A DNA stretch of 53,308 nucleotides from Pseudohalioglobus lutimaris (GTDB lineage Bacteria; Pseudomonadota; Gammaproteobacteria; Pseudomonadales; Halieaceae), in the NCBI RefSeq assembly GCF_002866825.1, contig NZ_PKUS01000035.1:1-53308 (forward strand). Reading direction: 5' to 3'. The notes beneath the pieces were generated by a model. The model was not told where the DNA came from. It worked only from the letters and a program-made list of their open reading frames with translations, and did not search any database. Position 1 is the stretch's first letter, and every line of letters begins with the position of its first letter. A program made the position numbers and the translations under genes. Below, piece by piece: positions 16,401 to 25,485 of this stretch.

Positions 16401-18330
16401 CCTCGCCAAACCAGATGCGTGCGAACGCATCCTCAAACTCCTCCTTCACCTGCTCCAGGTCAACGTCGTCGGCCAGCCCATAGAGCATGGTGAATTCCTG
16501 CACCCAAAAACTTTCTCCGGAGGCAAGGCGTATGCCGTAGGGGCGTTCATTGACAACGCGCAGGCCCAGGTTTTCCAGTATCGGCAGTACGTCTGATAGC
16601 GGCAGGCTGCTTCCCTTGTTATACAGGCGCAGGTGCAGCGCATCCTTACCGGCATCCAGCGGCCGATACAGCGACATAGCCAGGCGTTCCCCGTTCGCCA
16701 GGCGCAGGAACTTTTTGATATCCGCCACGGCCATGCGCGGGTCAAAATCATCGCGATAGCCGGGAGGGAAACCGCTGCCCAAAAGTGCCGAGTACTGGCT
16801 GCCCAGTTCTTCGCCAAACTCCTCTACCAGCCGGTTGGCAAGTCGGTCCGACCAGGCCAGGGTTGCCTGCACTATCCGCTCTTCCAGTTCGTTGTCGTCA
16901 TAGTCAAGCGGCGCGGCAGGGTCCACGCGTAGTACAAAGTGACAACGCACCAGGATAGATTCGGAAAAATGCGTATTAAACTCCGACTCTTCCGCCGCGA
17001 ATGCCTCGGATAGAATCTGTTCTATCAGTGCCCGCAACTCGGTGGTATAGCGGTCGCGGGGGACGTAAACAATACAACTGACAAACTTGCCGTGCGCATC
17101 CCTGCGCACGAATAGCCGCGTCTGGCGGCGCTCCTGTATACGGTTGATCGCGTTAACCGTGTTGTACAGGTCGACAATACTGGACTGGAACAACTCATCG
17201 CGCGGGTACAGCTCCAGCACGCGAGCCAGTTCCCGGGTCTCATGTTCGGCCCAGTCCATATGCGACATTTCCATGACCGCCTGCACCTTGCGCCGCAGGA
17301 TGGGAATGTACTTGGGGTTCATGGTGTAGACGGAAGACGTATACAGGCCGATAAAGCGATGTTGGCCAACGACTTCTCCGGCAGCGTTAAATTCCCGAAT
17401 CTCTACGTAGTCGGGATAGGTCAGCCGATGCACCCGCGAACGCAACCGCGATTTGGAGAAGCTCAATTGCCGCCGCTGCAACTCTTCATCGGACATGCTG
17501 GCCATATCCGCTTGCAGGTCGGCGACCCCGCGGGTCTGGCGAAAGCGCAGCAGGCCCAGGCGACTGTCCTGGCAGGCAGTTACTCGCGGCTGCGGGCCGC
17601 TGCGGTCCACCTCCAGGTGTTCATAGCCCAGCAGCGTCATATGGTGCTGGCGCAGCCAGACCAGAAAGGCTCCCGCCTCATCGCGCAGATCGGGCTCGGC
17701 GCATTGACTGGCAGCAATCATCTCGACGACTTCGTCGAGGCGACTGCTCATAGCTCCAAAATCGTCGACCACGGTCTCTACTTCAGCAAGTATGTCCAGC
17801 AACGTCTGGCGCAGTTCGTCCAGGTCATCGGGACGCGAGTGACGGGCCAGCTCAAAATACACCAGCGCTTCGCTGGGAAAGTGATCGTCGGCATCCTCAC
17901 TATGACCCAGCACCTCGGTAAGACTGCCATCGGCGGCCCGGTGGACGGCGAGGTTGGTACTGGCGATGACGCGGATAGGCAAGTTGCGCCGATTGATCTC
18001 GCCGCGCAACGAGGCGGTAACGAAGGGTATCCCACGGCAGTGGATGACCAGAACCGTGCGCGTGGTCTCCCAGCCGTGCTTATGTAATTCGGGATTGAAA
18101 ATAAGCAGCCGCGGAACCGCTTCCAGGGGAGCCCGCATCAGGTTGAGCAGGTATTGCAGGCAGCCATAAAGATTATCGACGGACCTGCCGTGCATATCCT
18201 CGGCGGCGAAACGCCGGAAAAACGTGTCGGCCAGGTTGCAGAGGGAGTCCTGCGAGGCTGGATCTGCCTCCGCCCGGACGCGCTTATCGAGATCAGTCAG
18301 CAGGCTGGTCTTCATCTTTTCCCAGATCAT
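13474..18330 (-). CDS. gdhB: NAD-specific glutamate dehydrogenase, 180-kDa class
   Basis: 1618 residues, the size of the Pseudomonas aeruginosa enzyme (about 1620). It oxidatively deaminates glutamate to 2-oxoglutarate in the cytoplasm with NAD and feeds carbon into the TCA cycle. The catalytic region lies in the C-terminal half: GGKVARGGLRWSDRQEDFRTE, then VPVGAKGGFV near residue 845 (substrate lysine region), and the Rossmann loop VVGIGDMAGDVFGNG near 980. The long N-terminal half contains the regulatory ACT-like segments of this class. I chose ATG at 18330; a second ATG lies five codons in. It is transcribed away from the Bat operon. In this class the enzyme is often arginine-regulated, but no site is visible here. 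Confidence 0.95.
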   Translation of the reverse strand: MIWEKMKTSLLTDLDKRVRAEADPASQDSLCNLADTFFRRFAAEDMHGRSVDNLYGCLQYLLNLMRAPLEAVPRLLIFNPELHKHGWETTRTVLVIHCRGIPFVTASLRGEINRRNLPIRVIASTNLAVHRAADGSLTEVLGHSEDADDHFPSEALVYFELARHSRPDDLDELRQTLLDILAEVETVVDDFGAMSSRLDEVVEMIAASQCAEPDLRDEAGAFLVWLRQHHMTLLGYEHLEVDRSGPQPRVTACQDSRLGLLRFRQTRGVADLQADMASMSDEELQRRQLSFSKSRLRSRVHRLTYPDYVEIREFNAAGEVVGQHRFIGLYTSSVYTMNPKYIPILRRKVQAVMEMSHMDWAEHETRELARVLELYPRDELFQSSIVDLYNTVNAINRIQERRQTRLFVRRDAHGKFVSCIVYVPRDRYTTELRALIEQILSEAFAAEESEFNTHFSESILVRCHFVLRVDPAAPLDYDDNELEERIVQATLAWSDRLANRLVEEFGEELGSQYSALLGSGFPPGYRDDFDPRMAVADIKKFLRLANGERLAMSLYRPLDAGKDALHLRLYNKGSSLPLSDVLPILENLGLRVVNERPYGIRLASGESFWVQEFTMLYGLADDVDLEQVKEEFEDAFARIWFGEAESDSFNRLLIGTRLSWREIALLRAYARYLLQLNFPYSLEYIAETTAEHLHITALIVELFLTRFSPVFDGDEDWRGERELDVEQRILAALEEVGNLGQDRIIRQYVKLIKATLRTNFFQHEVGGSLKPYISFKLRPSAIPDIPRPVPLFEVYVYSPRMEGVHLRGGKVARGGLRWSDRQEDFRTEVLGLVKAQQVKNAVIVPVGAKGGFVARQLNAQMSRDEVQQEGIECYKLFIRGLLDITDNRGDVAVIRPPHVVAKDEDDPYLVVAADKGTATFSDIANSLSADYDFWLGDAFASGGSAGYDHKKMGITAKGAWVSVQRLFREMGVDVQNQDFTVVGIGDMAGDVFGNGMLLSQHIRLVAAFNHMHIFIDPTPDASSSYAERERLFHLPRSSWADYSKELISAGGGVFSRNAKSIPISEQMRECFDIEAQQLTPNELISRLLRSRVDLLWNGGIGTYVKSSRETHLDVGDKANDGLRVNGSDLRCKVIGEGGNLGMTQLARVEYALSGGRSNTDFIDNAGGVDCSDHEVNIKILLNAVVNRGDLTEKQRNTLLVEMTDDVSRLVLQNNYRQVQAISLVEMQAEERFGEYRRFIQSFEEAGRIDRALEFLPTEEQLTERRANGQALTRPELSVLISYSKAVLKEQLIDSDLGADPYLADMVTTAFPPQMLAHYGDELQGHRLHREIMSTQLANDIVNRMGLNFVLRQARATGASAADVARAYITVMELFRLRELWDWIELLDHKVPSDVQLDMMLKLLRLVKRGTRWFLRNRRHELMPTPLVKEFSGGLEQLGDAFPDMLRGRAAEQYQATYEQYLEQGVGEDLAARIASTHQIYTALGIIQVSGETEAPMQDVARLYFFMGERLELDWFSAQILSSKIENEWQAMARDTYLEDLEWQQRTLAVGALRYMPEDGNILTCVQRWEGEEQVLLGRWQDMLAQLHANESPDFAMFAVANRELLDLAQSSLRGAVAP

Positions 18331-18539
18331 TGTTCTTATCCCTGTTCAATTCCCACGACTCGACCGGTCGTCGAGACACCCCCAAGTCTAGCCCAAAGCC
18401 CTGCCCTGTAGTGCCTGAACCGGAACTTTTCCTACGGTGAAAAGTCACAGAATGCGCCGGATGTCAGCGAAGCTGGACCCTGCAACAGGGTGCGCTACAA
18501 TGCCTGCCTTCCGGAAACAGCAAACCTCAACCAAAAAAC

Positions 18540-18544
18540 AGGAG
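18540..18544 (+). promoter_or_regulatory. Ribosome binding site that fixes a TTG start
   Basis: AGGAG at 18540-18544 lies six bases before a TTG at 18551. The upstream in-frame ATGs (18437, 18500) lack a comparable site and would add 17-38 residues, rich in Lys/Gln/Thr, that are not part of the MoxR fold. Confidence 0.65.
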
Positions 18545-18550
18545 AACGCG

Positions 18551-19507
18551 TTGGCAAACGCAGACGTCAGGGCATTGCAGGGATGGCTGAGCGGCCAGAT
18601 TATTGGCCAGTCTCACCTGGTAGAACGACTCATCATTGCGCTTCTCGCGGACGGCCACCTTCTGGTGGAAGGCGCCCCGGGGCTGGCGAAAACACGTGCA
18701 GTGAAGAGCCTGGCTGATGGAATCGAGGGTGATTTCCAGCGCATACAGTTCACCCCGGACCTGCTTCCCGGGGACGTTACCGGGACCGAGATCTACCGCC
18801 CGCAGCAGGGGAGTTTTCACTTCCAGCGCGGCCCGATCTTTCACAACCTGGTTCTGGCTGACGAAATCAACCGGGCACCGGCAAAGGTGCAATCGGCGTT
18901 GCTCGAGGCCATGGCGGAGCGCCAGGTGAGCGTGGGCTCCGAAACCTATGACCTGCCAGCACTGTTCCTGGTCATGGCGACGCAGAACCCCATCGAGCAG
19001 GAGGGCACCTATCCCCTGCCGGAGGCGCAACTCGACAGATTTCTGCTGCACGTCAATGTGGACTACCCGGACGCGGCTGCCGAGGCTGAGATCCTGCGCC
19101 TGACTCGCGCAGAAGCCAGCGCCCCGGCCAGCGCAAGCCCCCAACCCCTGCCCCAGGAGAGCGTATTCCAGGCCAGGGCCGAGGTGCTGTCCATGCATAT
19201 GTCCACCGCCGTGGAGGACTATATTGTGCAGTTGATCATCGCCACGCGGTCTGCCGGGCACTACAGCGACCAGTTGGCGCAATGGATTGAATACGGCGGC
19301 AGCCCCCGCGCAACCATCGCCCTGGACCGCTGCGCGCGCGCCCACGCCTGGCTGGCGGGCCGTGATTTTGTCGGCCCGGATGATGTGCAAGCCGTGGCGG
19401 CTGACGTGTTGCGTCATCGCCTGCTGCTGAGTTTTGAGGCTGAGGCCGCCGGTGTGACGCCGGACCAGGTAATCCAGGAACTGTTGGCACTGGTTCCTGT
19501 AGGCTGA
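18551..19507 (+). CDS. MoxR-family AAA+ ATPase of the Bat operon
   Basis: 318 residues from the TTG at 18551, the normal length for MoxR. Walker A EGAPGLAKT is at 40-48 and Walker B VLADEIN at 101-107, followed by the MATQNPIEQEGTYPLPEAQLDRF sensor/arginine-finger block that marks the family. MoxR ATPases are thought to act as chaperones with VWA proteins in the cytoplasm or at the membrane. It is the first gene of a six-gene operon, and its stop overlaps the next start (TGATG). Confidence 0.93.
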   Translation: MANADVRALQGWLSGQIIGQSHLVERLIIALLADGHLLVEGAPGLAKTRAVKSLADGIEGDFQRIQFTPDLLPGDVTGTEIYRPQQGSFHFQRGPIFHNLVLADEINRAPAKVQSALLEAMAERQVSVGSETYDLPALFLVMATQNPIEQEGTYPLPEAQLDRFLLHVNVDYPDAAAEAEILRLTRAEASAPASASPQPLPQESVFQARAEVLSMHMSTAVEDYIVQLIIATRSAGHYSDQLAQWIEYGGSPRATIALDRCARAHAWLAGRDFVGPDDVQAVAADVLRHRLLLSFEAEAAGVTPDQVIQELLALVPVG

Positions 19508-20448
19508 TGCAGCAGGCAGATATTGCAGGTCCGGCGCGAGGTGCCTACGCCTCCCTGGAGGCGCTGATCGCCCTGCGCTTTCCCGCGCGACAACTGCAGC
19601 TCGCCCGCCGCAACCGCGCGCTGAGTAGCCTCACCGGCCCCAACAAGTCCAATTTCCGCGGCCGCGGCATCGACTTCGAAGAGGTGCGCAGCTACCAGCC
19701 TGGTGACGATATACGCAGCATTGACTGGCGGGTTACGGCGCGCACCGGAGACGCCCATACCAAGCTATTCAGGGAAGAGCGGGAGCGCCCGGTGATCGTG
19801 GTGATAGACCAGCGTCCGCCAATGTTTTTCGGTTCCAGCCACTGCTTCAAATCGGTACTGGCGGCGCACCTGGCCAGTCTCCTTGGCTGGGCGGCACTGG
19901 ACGGCGGAGACCGCGTCGGCGGCCTGGTGTTTAACGGTGAAACGCACCGGGAGCTGCGCCCCCGTCGCTCCCGGCGCACGGTACTGGCCCTGCTGTCGCA
20001 AATCGCCACGTACAACCAGGCCCTGCCACTGGATCGCGCAGTCAATGAAGAAAGCTTCGCCGAGATGCTGGCCAACCTGCGCCGCATTGCCAGGCCCGGA
20101 AGCAACATCTACCTGGTCAGCGATTTCCACGGTGCGACCAGTGAAGATGCACGCAAGCACCTGTTTCAGCTGGCCCAGCACACGCAGGTCACCGCGCTGG
20201 CCTGCAGGGATCCGCTGGAGGCGCGGTTACCGCGAGCCGGTCGCTATGCCGTCACCGACGGTACAGCACGCAGCGAACTGAATACCGCGGATCGCAGCCT
20301 GCGGCAGCGCCATGCCGCCACCGTAAGTGAACGCGAGGCAAGCCTGCACAGTCAGTTGCTGCGTCTGGGGATCCCCTTGCTGCAGGCCAGTACCGATGCC
20401 GCCCCGCTCTCGCTGCTGCAAACCTATTACGGGCAGTCGCGCCGATGA
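19507..20448 (+). CDS. DUF58 domain protein of the Bat operon
   Basis: 313 residues, overlapping moxR by one base. The DUF58 signature GRGIDFEEVRSYQPGDDIRSIDWRVTARTGD lies at about 43-80, with LFREERERPVIVVID following. The C-terminal half has a VWA-like fold (VIVVIDQRPPM, IYLVSDFHG). It has no membrane segment, unlike some DUF58 proteins. It is the constant partner of MoxR in these operons; its exact activity is unknown. Confidence 0.9.
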   Translation: MQQADIAGPARGAYASLEALIALRFPARQLQLARRNRALSSLTGPNKSNFRGRGIDFEEVRSYQPGDDIRSIDWRVTARTGDAHTKLFREERERPVIVVIDQRPPMFFGSSHCFKSVLAAHLASLLGWAALDGGDRVGGLVFNGETHRELRPRRSRRTVLALLSQIATYNQALPLDRAVNEESFAEMLANLRRIARPGSNIYLVSDFHGATSEDARKHLFQLAQHTQVTALACRDPLEARLPRAGRYAVTDGTARSELNTADRSLRQRHAATVSEREASLHSQLLRLGIPLLQASTDAAPLSLLQTYYGQSRR

Positions 20449-20921
20449 ATCCTGCGGACCCACTGGCCCAGCTCCACCCCCTGCGCGACCCCGCTGCGAT
20501 CGGCTGGTGGCCACTCGCGCCGGGCTGGTGGTTGCTGCTGGCGCTGCTGTTAGCCGGCCTGGCGCTGGCCATCTGGTGGTTGCTGCGCCGCTACCGACGC
20601 AACGCCTACCGCCGCCGGGGCACGCGCGCACTGCAGTCCATTCGCTTGCAGTGGCAGGACTCGGGCAACGCCGCGCACTGCCTGGGTCAGGCCAATGCGC
20701 TGCTCAAGGCGGTCGCCCTTCAGGCGTACCCGCAACGTGACGTGGCCGCTGTCAGCGGTGCGAACTGGCAGCAGTTTCTCAATGCACACATCGACAACCA
20801 GCGGCAATTCACACTCTCGGCGCTGGAATCCCAGTACCAGGCCAATGTCGACGGTGTTGATCTGGAGGATCACCTCGATCTGGTGGCGCACTGGATCGCT
20901 CACCACAGGGTAGACTCATGA
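20445..20921 (+). CDS. DUF4381 membrane protein
   Basis: 158 residues, with a four-base start/stop overlap with the DUF58 gene. The N-terminus IGWWPLAPGWW is the family signature and is followed directly by one transmembrane helix (about 28-47) and a basic cytoplasmic stretch RRYRRNAYRRRG. The C-terminal domain is alpha-helical and contains a conserved WQQFL segment. It is a single-pass inner-membrane component of the Bat system with no assigned activity. Confidence 0.88.
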   Translation: MNPADPLAQLHPLRDPAAIGWWPLAPGWWLLLALLLAGLALAIWWLLRRYRRNAYRRRGTRALQSIRLQWQDSGNAAHCLGQANALLKAVALQAYPQRDVAAVSGANWQQFLNAHIDNQRQFTLSALESQYQANVDGVDLEDHLDLVAHWIAHHRVDS

Positions 20922-21955
20922 TCGAATGGCAATGGCCATGGATGCTGCTGCTGGCCCCCCTGCCCTGGCTGGTGCGCCGCTTTGCGCCGCCCATGCAGGG
21001 TCGCGAGCCGGCGCTGCGTGCACCCTTCTTTAGCCAGTGGCAGCAACTCAGTGAGGCCCAGGCCGGCGGCTCAGGCCATACTGCCAGACTGCCTGCGCTG
21101 GCCCTGTGGTTACTGTGGCTGTTGTTACTGCTCGCTGCCGCCCGGCCGCTCTGGGTGGGCGAGGCTATCGAACTGCCCAATAGCGGCAGGGACCTGATGC
21201 TCGCCGTGGACATCTCCGGATCGATGAAGCTGGAGGATATGGAAATGTCAGACCAGCTCGTCAGCCGCATCCGCGCGGTGAAACAGGTAGGTAGTGACTT
21301 TATCGAGCAGCGTGAAGGCGACCGTATGGGGCTGATCCTGTTTGGCAGTAACGCCTATGTACAGTCGCCCCTGAGCTTCGATACGGCCACTGTGCGCCGC
21401 TTTCTGCTGGAAGCGCAAATCGGCTTCGCTGGCCAGGAGACCGCGATCGGAGATGCCATTGGGCTGGCCGTCAAGCGCCTCCGCGAACGCCCTGCCCAGA
21501 GCCGGGTGCTGATTCTGCTCAGTGACGGTAAAGACACTGCCAGCTCGGTGCAGCCGCTGGACGCAGCAAAACTGGCCGCCGACCTGGGTATCCGCATTTA
21601 CACCATCGGCATTGGCGCTGATCGACTGACCATGCCCGGACTGTTTGGGTCAAGCTTTGGTGCCCGGCAGATCAACCCCTCAGCAGAGCTGGATGAAGCG
21701 GGCTTGCAAGAAATTGCAGAGCTCACCGGTGGGACCTATTTCCGCGCCCGTAATCCCGCAGAGCTGGCCAGTATCTACCGCCTGCTTGATCAGCTTGAGC
21801 CCATCGAAGTCGACAGTGCCACCTATCGTCCACGGCAGGCGCTGGGTTACCTGCCCCTGCTGCTCGCGATGGCCGTGAGCTTTGCCATGGCATTGCGCCA
21901 CCTGTGGAAGACGGCTGGCTGGCGACAGCGCGACGCGGGTGAGGAGACAGTATGA
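20918..21955 (+). CDS. batA: BatA-like VWA-domain membrane protein
   Basis: 345 residues, four-base overlap with the preceding gene. Membrane segments lie at the N-terminus, near 60-80 and near the C-terminus, with the VWA domain between. The MIDAS motif DISGS is intact within LMLAVDISGSMKLEDM, and the later threonine and aspartate positions (GQETAIGDAIG, LLSDGKD) are present, so metal-dependent ligand binding is expected. The domain should face the periplasm or cytoplasm next to the membrane, as in Bacteroides BatA. Confidence 0.92.
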   Translation: MIEWQWPWMLLLAPLPWLVRRFAPPMQGREPALRAPFFSQWQQLSEAQAGGSGHTARLPALALWLLWLLLLLAAARPLWVGEAIELPNSGRDLMLAVDISGSMKLEDMEMSDQLVSRIRAVKQVGSDFIEQREGDRMGLILFGSNAYVQSPLSFDTATVRRFLLEAQIGFAGQETAIGDAIGLAVKRLRERPAQSRVLILLSDGKDTASSVQPLDAAKLAADLGIRIYTIGIGADRLTMPGLFGSSFGARQINPSAELDEAGLQEIAELTGGTYFRARNPAELASIYRLLDQLEPIEVDSATYRPRQALGYLPLLLAMAVSFAMALRHLWKTAGWRQRDAGEETV

Positions 21956-23778
21956 GCTTCCACTTGCTGCGACCGGAATGGCTATGGGCACTGCTGCCAG
22001 CGGCAGTGCTGGCGGCCCTGTTGTGGCGACTGCGCAAGCGCAGCGGCAGCTGGAGCTCAGTGATCGCCCCCGAACTTCTGCCCTACCTGGTCGGCGAAGG
22101 CAGTGGCCAGCGACAGCGCAACCTGGTTCCCGCACTATTACTGGCCTGGAGCATGGCGGCGCTCGCCGCAGCGGGCCCCAGCTTTAACAAGATTCCACAG
22201 CCCGTGCACCAGAAACAGGACGCACTGATACTGGTGCTGGACCTCAGCCTGTCCATGATCGCCGGGGACCTGGCACCCTCCAGAATTGACCGCGCCCGAC
22301 AGAAACTGCAGGATCTGCTGGAGCGGCGCAAAGAGGGGCAGACCGGCCTGGTCGCCTACGCCGGCGATGCGCATATCGTGACACCGCTCACCGACGATAC
22401 GCCCACCATTGCCAATCTGCTGCCTGCCCTGCACCCGAACATCATGCCAATCCCCGGGTCACAACCCGCCGCCGCGATAGCACAGGCGCTGGAACTACTG
22501 CATTCAGCCGGCATCCGCCAGGGACGCATACTGCTGGTAACCGACGGAGTCTCTGACAGGGATCGGCAGGGCGTTACCGCTGCCCTCAAGGGCAGCGGCA
22601 TGGCTTTCTCTGTGATGGGCATAGGCACTGCCACAGGGGCTCCCCTGCCACTGCCTCGCGGCGGCTTTCTCAAGGATGACAGCGGCGCAATCGTAATGCC
22701 CACGCTTGACGAAAACGCGCTGCGGGCACTGGCAGCCGCCAATAACGGACGTTACATGCGCATGCAGATCGATGACAGCGACCTCGACTACCTGCTTGCC
22801 GAAACCAGTTTAAACTTACCCGAACAGACACTCGCGCTGGACCGTTCCGCCGACACCTGGGAGGACCAGGGCTACCTGCTGGTTCTGCTGTTGCTGCCCG
22901 CGGCCCTCGCGCTGTTCCGCCGCGGCTGGATCGTTTGCCTGCTGCCGCTGCTGGCGTTGCCGCTGCCGCAACCAGCCCAGGCCGGCCTCTGGGACGACCT
23001 CTGGTTGACCCGTGACCAACAGGGCCAGCGAGCCCTGCAGCAGGAGGACAATGAAGCCGCGGCGCAATTGTTCGAAAGTGATGCGTGGGCAGGTACCGCT
23101 GCCTATCGCGCGGGTGACTACGAAACCGCCGAGCAACGCTTTGCTGATGGGGACAGCGCCGACGCCTGGTACAACCGGGGCAATGCCCTGGCCAGAGCGG
23201 GTCAGCTTGATGAGGCCATTGCCGCCTACAGGGAATCCTTGCAACGGGAACCGGGACGCAGCGATGCAGAGGAAAACCTGCAGCTGATCGAACAGTTAAA
23301 ACAGCAACAACAGCAGCAAGACCAGCAAGGCGATCAGGGCGAAGACCAGCAAAACCAGGAACAGCAGGACGGCCAGGAAGGCAGCGAGAATCAGGATTCG
23401 ACAGAGTCCGGCGAACAGCAGGACTCCCCCTCAGAGCCCGGCCAGCAGAACCAGCGCGGCACCGAGCCACCTCAAAACACCGGTGAGGAAACCGGGACCG
23501 AGCGTGAGCAGAATCCTGAACAGGCAGAGCGGGAGGATCAAGACGAGCAGCAAGCGCAACAGTCTGCGGAACTGGAACCTGGCGACGAGCAAGTCCCCAC
23601 CGGGGAAACCCTGAATGCGCAGGCGCAGCAGGCCGACGCGGAAAAAGACCAGGCCATGGAGCAATGGCTGCGCCGCGTGCCCGACGACCCTTCGGGCCTG
23701 TTACGTCAGAAGTTCCTCTACCAGAGCCAACAGCGCCTGCAGGAAGGAAAAACGAGAGATGATGAAACAGACTGGTAA
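21952..23778 (+). CDS. batB: BatB-BatC fusion: VWA plus TPR protein
   Basis: 608 residues, four-base overlap with batA. The N-terminal half resembles BatB: two membrane segments, then a VWA domain with MIDAS DLSLS near residue 95 and LLVTDGVSD downstream. A third membrane pair near 290-330 leads into a BatC-like part with TPR repeats (AAYRAGDYETAEQRFADGD, AWYNRGNALARAGQLDEAI), then a low-complexity Gln/Glu-rich tail from about 445. In Bacteroides these are separate proteins; here they are one chain. It is expected to be anchored in the inner membrane with the TPR part outside the cytoplasm. Confidence 0.92.
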   Translation: MSFHLLRPEWLWALLPAAVLAALLWRLRKRSGSWSSVIAPELLPYLVGEGSGQRQRNLVPALLLAWSMAALAAAGPSFNKIPQPVHQKQDALILVLDLSLSMIAGDLAPSRIDRARQKLQDLLERRKEGQTGLVAYAGDAHIVTPLTDDTPTIANLLPALHPNIMPIPGSQPAAAIAQALELLHSAGIRQGRILLVTDGVSDRDRQGVTAALKGSGMAFSVMGIGTATGAPLPLPRGGFLKDDSGAIVMPTLDENALRALAAANNGRYMRMQIDDSDLDYLLAETSLNLPEQTLALDRSADTWEDQGYLLVLLLLPAALALFRRGWIVCLLPLLALPLPQPAQAGLWDDLWLTRDQQGQRALQQEDNEAAAQLFESDAWAGTAAYRAGDYETAEQRFADGDSADAWYNRGNALARAGQLDEAIAAYRESLQREPGRSDAEENLQLIEQLKQQQQQQDQQGDQGEDQQNQEQQDGQEGSENQDSTESGEQQDSPSEPGQQNQRGTEPPQNTGEETGTEREQNPEQAEREDQDEQQAQQSAELEPGDEQVPTGETLNAQAQQADAEKDQAMEQWLRRVPDDPSGLLRQKFLYQSQQRLQEGKTRDDETDW

Positions 23779-25441
23779 CCCACTACTCATTGCACTGCTG
23801 CTACTGCTGCTGACGGCCAGTCCCGCGTTGCGGGCCGCAGTGGATGCCAGCGTCGATCGCCACAATGTCTCCCTTGGTGACACCCTGCAATTGGTGATCA
23901 GCGCTACCGAGGACGAGGAGGACTTGTCTTCCGTAAACTTTGCGGAGCTGGAACGTGACTTCCAGGTACTGTCGCGCAGCACCCGCAGCAACACCAGCAT
24001 TGTCAACGGCAGGCGCTCGCACAACCGTCAACTGCAGGTGGAGATAACGCCGCTGCGCAGTGGGCAGCTGCAAATACCGGCGTTCACCGTCGGCGCGGCG
24101 CGAACCAAGCCGCTAAGCGTAAACGTCGGCGATGCCCCGCAGTTCGCGCCAGGCGAGGAAACCGTGCTGTTTGAAGCCACCGTGGACAGCGATAGCGTGT
24201 ACGTGCAGGGGCAGGTATTACTTACCCTGCGCCTGCAGCAGGCGATCAACCTGGATGAACGCAGTATCAGTGAACTGAATTTGCCCGACGCCTTCGTGGT
24301 CCCGCTTGAACAGAAGTCCTTCCAACGCCGCGTAAACGGCCGCCCATGGCTGGTACACGAGGTACGCTATGCCATTTTCCCGGAGCAAAGCGGTGTGCTG
24401 ACCATACCGGCACAGAGTTTTTCCGCGCGCGAAAGCACGCAGCGGCGCAGTCTGTTTGACAGCAACCGGGGTCGACTGCTGCGACTGAGCAGTGAGCCCC
24501 TGCAGATAGAGGTGCTGCCGCAACCGGCCAGTTTTACGGGGTCCAGCTGGCTACCAGCGCGCAACCTTGTGGTAGAGGAAGAGTGGTCTGCGGATACCGA
24601 TCAACTGCGCGCCGGCGAGTCGGTGACCCGCACTATAAGGCTACGCGGTGAGGGCGTGCAGGGCGCACAACTGCCGCCTGTACTGTTCACTCCCATAGAG
24701 GGAATCAAGTACTACCCGGACCAGCCCTCAATAGGTGATGATGAGATATCCAGTGGTTTGTTGGGCTCACGGCGCGACAGTGTGGCTATCGTGCCCACTC
24801 GCAGCGGCCGTATCGACATCCCCGCCGTGGAAATACCCTGGTGGGACACGGCAGCGGGTGCAATGCGCACCGCCGTTATTCCCGCGCGAACACTGCAGGT
24901 AGCCCCCGCAAACACAGTGCCATTTCAGCCCCCCGCTATCGCGGAGCCAACGTCAGTCGGCAGCGCGGCTACTGCTACCGAGCAAACCGCATCGGCACTG
25001 CGCTGGCAGATGCTGGCGCTATTCTTTGCCCTGGGTTGGATAGTGACGGTCGTGCTCTGGTGGCTGCGCGGCAGGAAGCCAGTGCCCGGGTTGCCAGCCA
25101 CCGGGTCTACTGCTGAAGCGACCACTTCCAGTAAAGCCGCCTATAAATCGCTGCTCGCTGCCTGTGCGTCGGATCAGGCTACGGCTGCGCGCAAAGCGGT
25201 CATCCAATGGGCCGCCGCGCGCAGCAATGACAGCAGTATCGTATCCTTACAGCAGGCCGCCGCTGCGGTGAATGATCAGGAGCTGACCACAGAACTGGAG
25301 AACCTGGAGCGGATACTCTACGGCAGCGAGGAGCACGCCTGGCGGGGCGACCACCTGCGCAGCATCGTAGAGCACCTCCAATCGCCACGCAGCCGCGGCA
25401 AAAAAACGCAGGAAGAAGCCCCACAACTCTATCCTACCTAG
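23759..25441 (+). CDS. batD: BatD-like exported membrane protein
   Basis: 560 residues from ATG at 23759. AGGAAGGA at 23741-23748 supports this start, and a second ATG follows directly; the start lies inside the end of batB. The signal peptide ends near ALRAA at residue 27. A large BatD (oxygen tolerance) domain with Ig-like strands follows, then one transmembrane helix at about 420-440 and a helical C-terminal domain in the cytoplasm. It completes the MoxR-DUF58-DUF4381-BatA-BatBC-BatD operon. Confidence 0.9.
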   Translation: MMKQTGNPLLIALLLLLLTASPALRAAVDASVDRHNVSLGDTLQLVISATEDEEDLSSVNFAELERDFQVLSRSTRSNTSIVNGRRSHNRQLQVEITPLRSGQLQIPAFTVGAARTKPLSVNVGDAPQFAPGEETVLFEATVDSDSVYVQGQVLLTLRLQQAINLDERSISELNLPDAFVVPLEQKSFQRRVNGRPWLVHEVRYAIFPEQSGVLTIPAQSFSARESTQRRSLFDSNRGRLLRLSSEPLQIEVLPQPASFTGSSWLPARNLVVEEEWSADTDQLRAGESVTRTIRLRGEGVQGAQLPPVLFTPIEGIKYYPDQPSIGDDEISSGLLGSRRDSVAIVPTRSGRIDIPAVEIPWWDTAAGAMRTAVIPARTLQVAPANTVPFQPPAIAEPTSVGSAATATEQTASALRWQMLALFFALGWIVTVVLWWLRGRKPVPGLPATGSTAEATTSSKAAYKSLLAACASDQATAARKAVIQWAAARSNDSSIVSLQQAAAAVNDQELTTELENLERILYGSEEHAWRGDHLRSIVEHLQSPRSRGKKTQEEAPQLYPT

Positions 25442-25485
25442 GAGGCCTGCTGCGTGAGCGGGCCAGGCCCCGGCGAGTACAGGCG

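Noticed and set aside
25443-25468. GGCCTG/CAGGCC as a terminator between batD and pepN
   Set aside because: Short stem, 14-base loop and no T-run; too weak to call.
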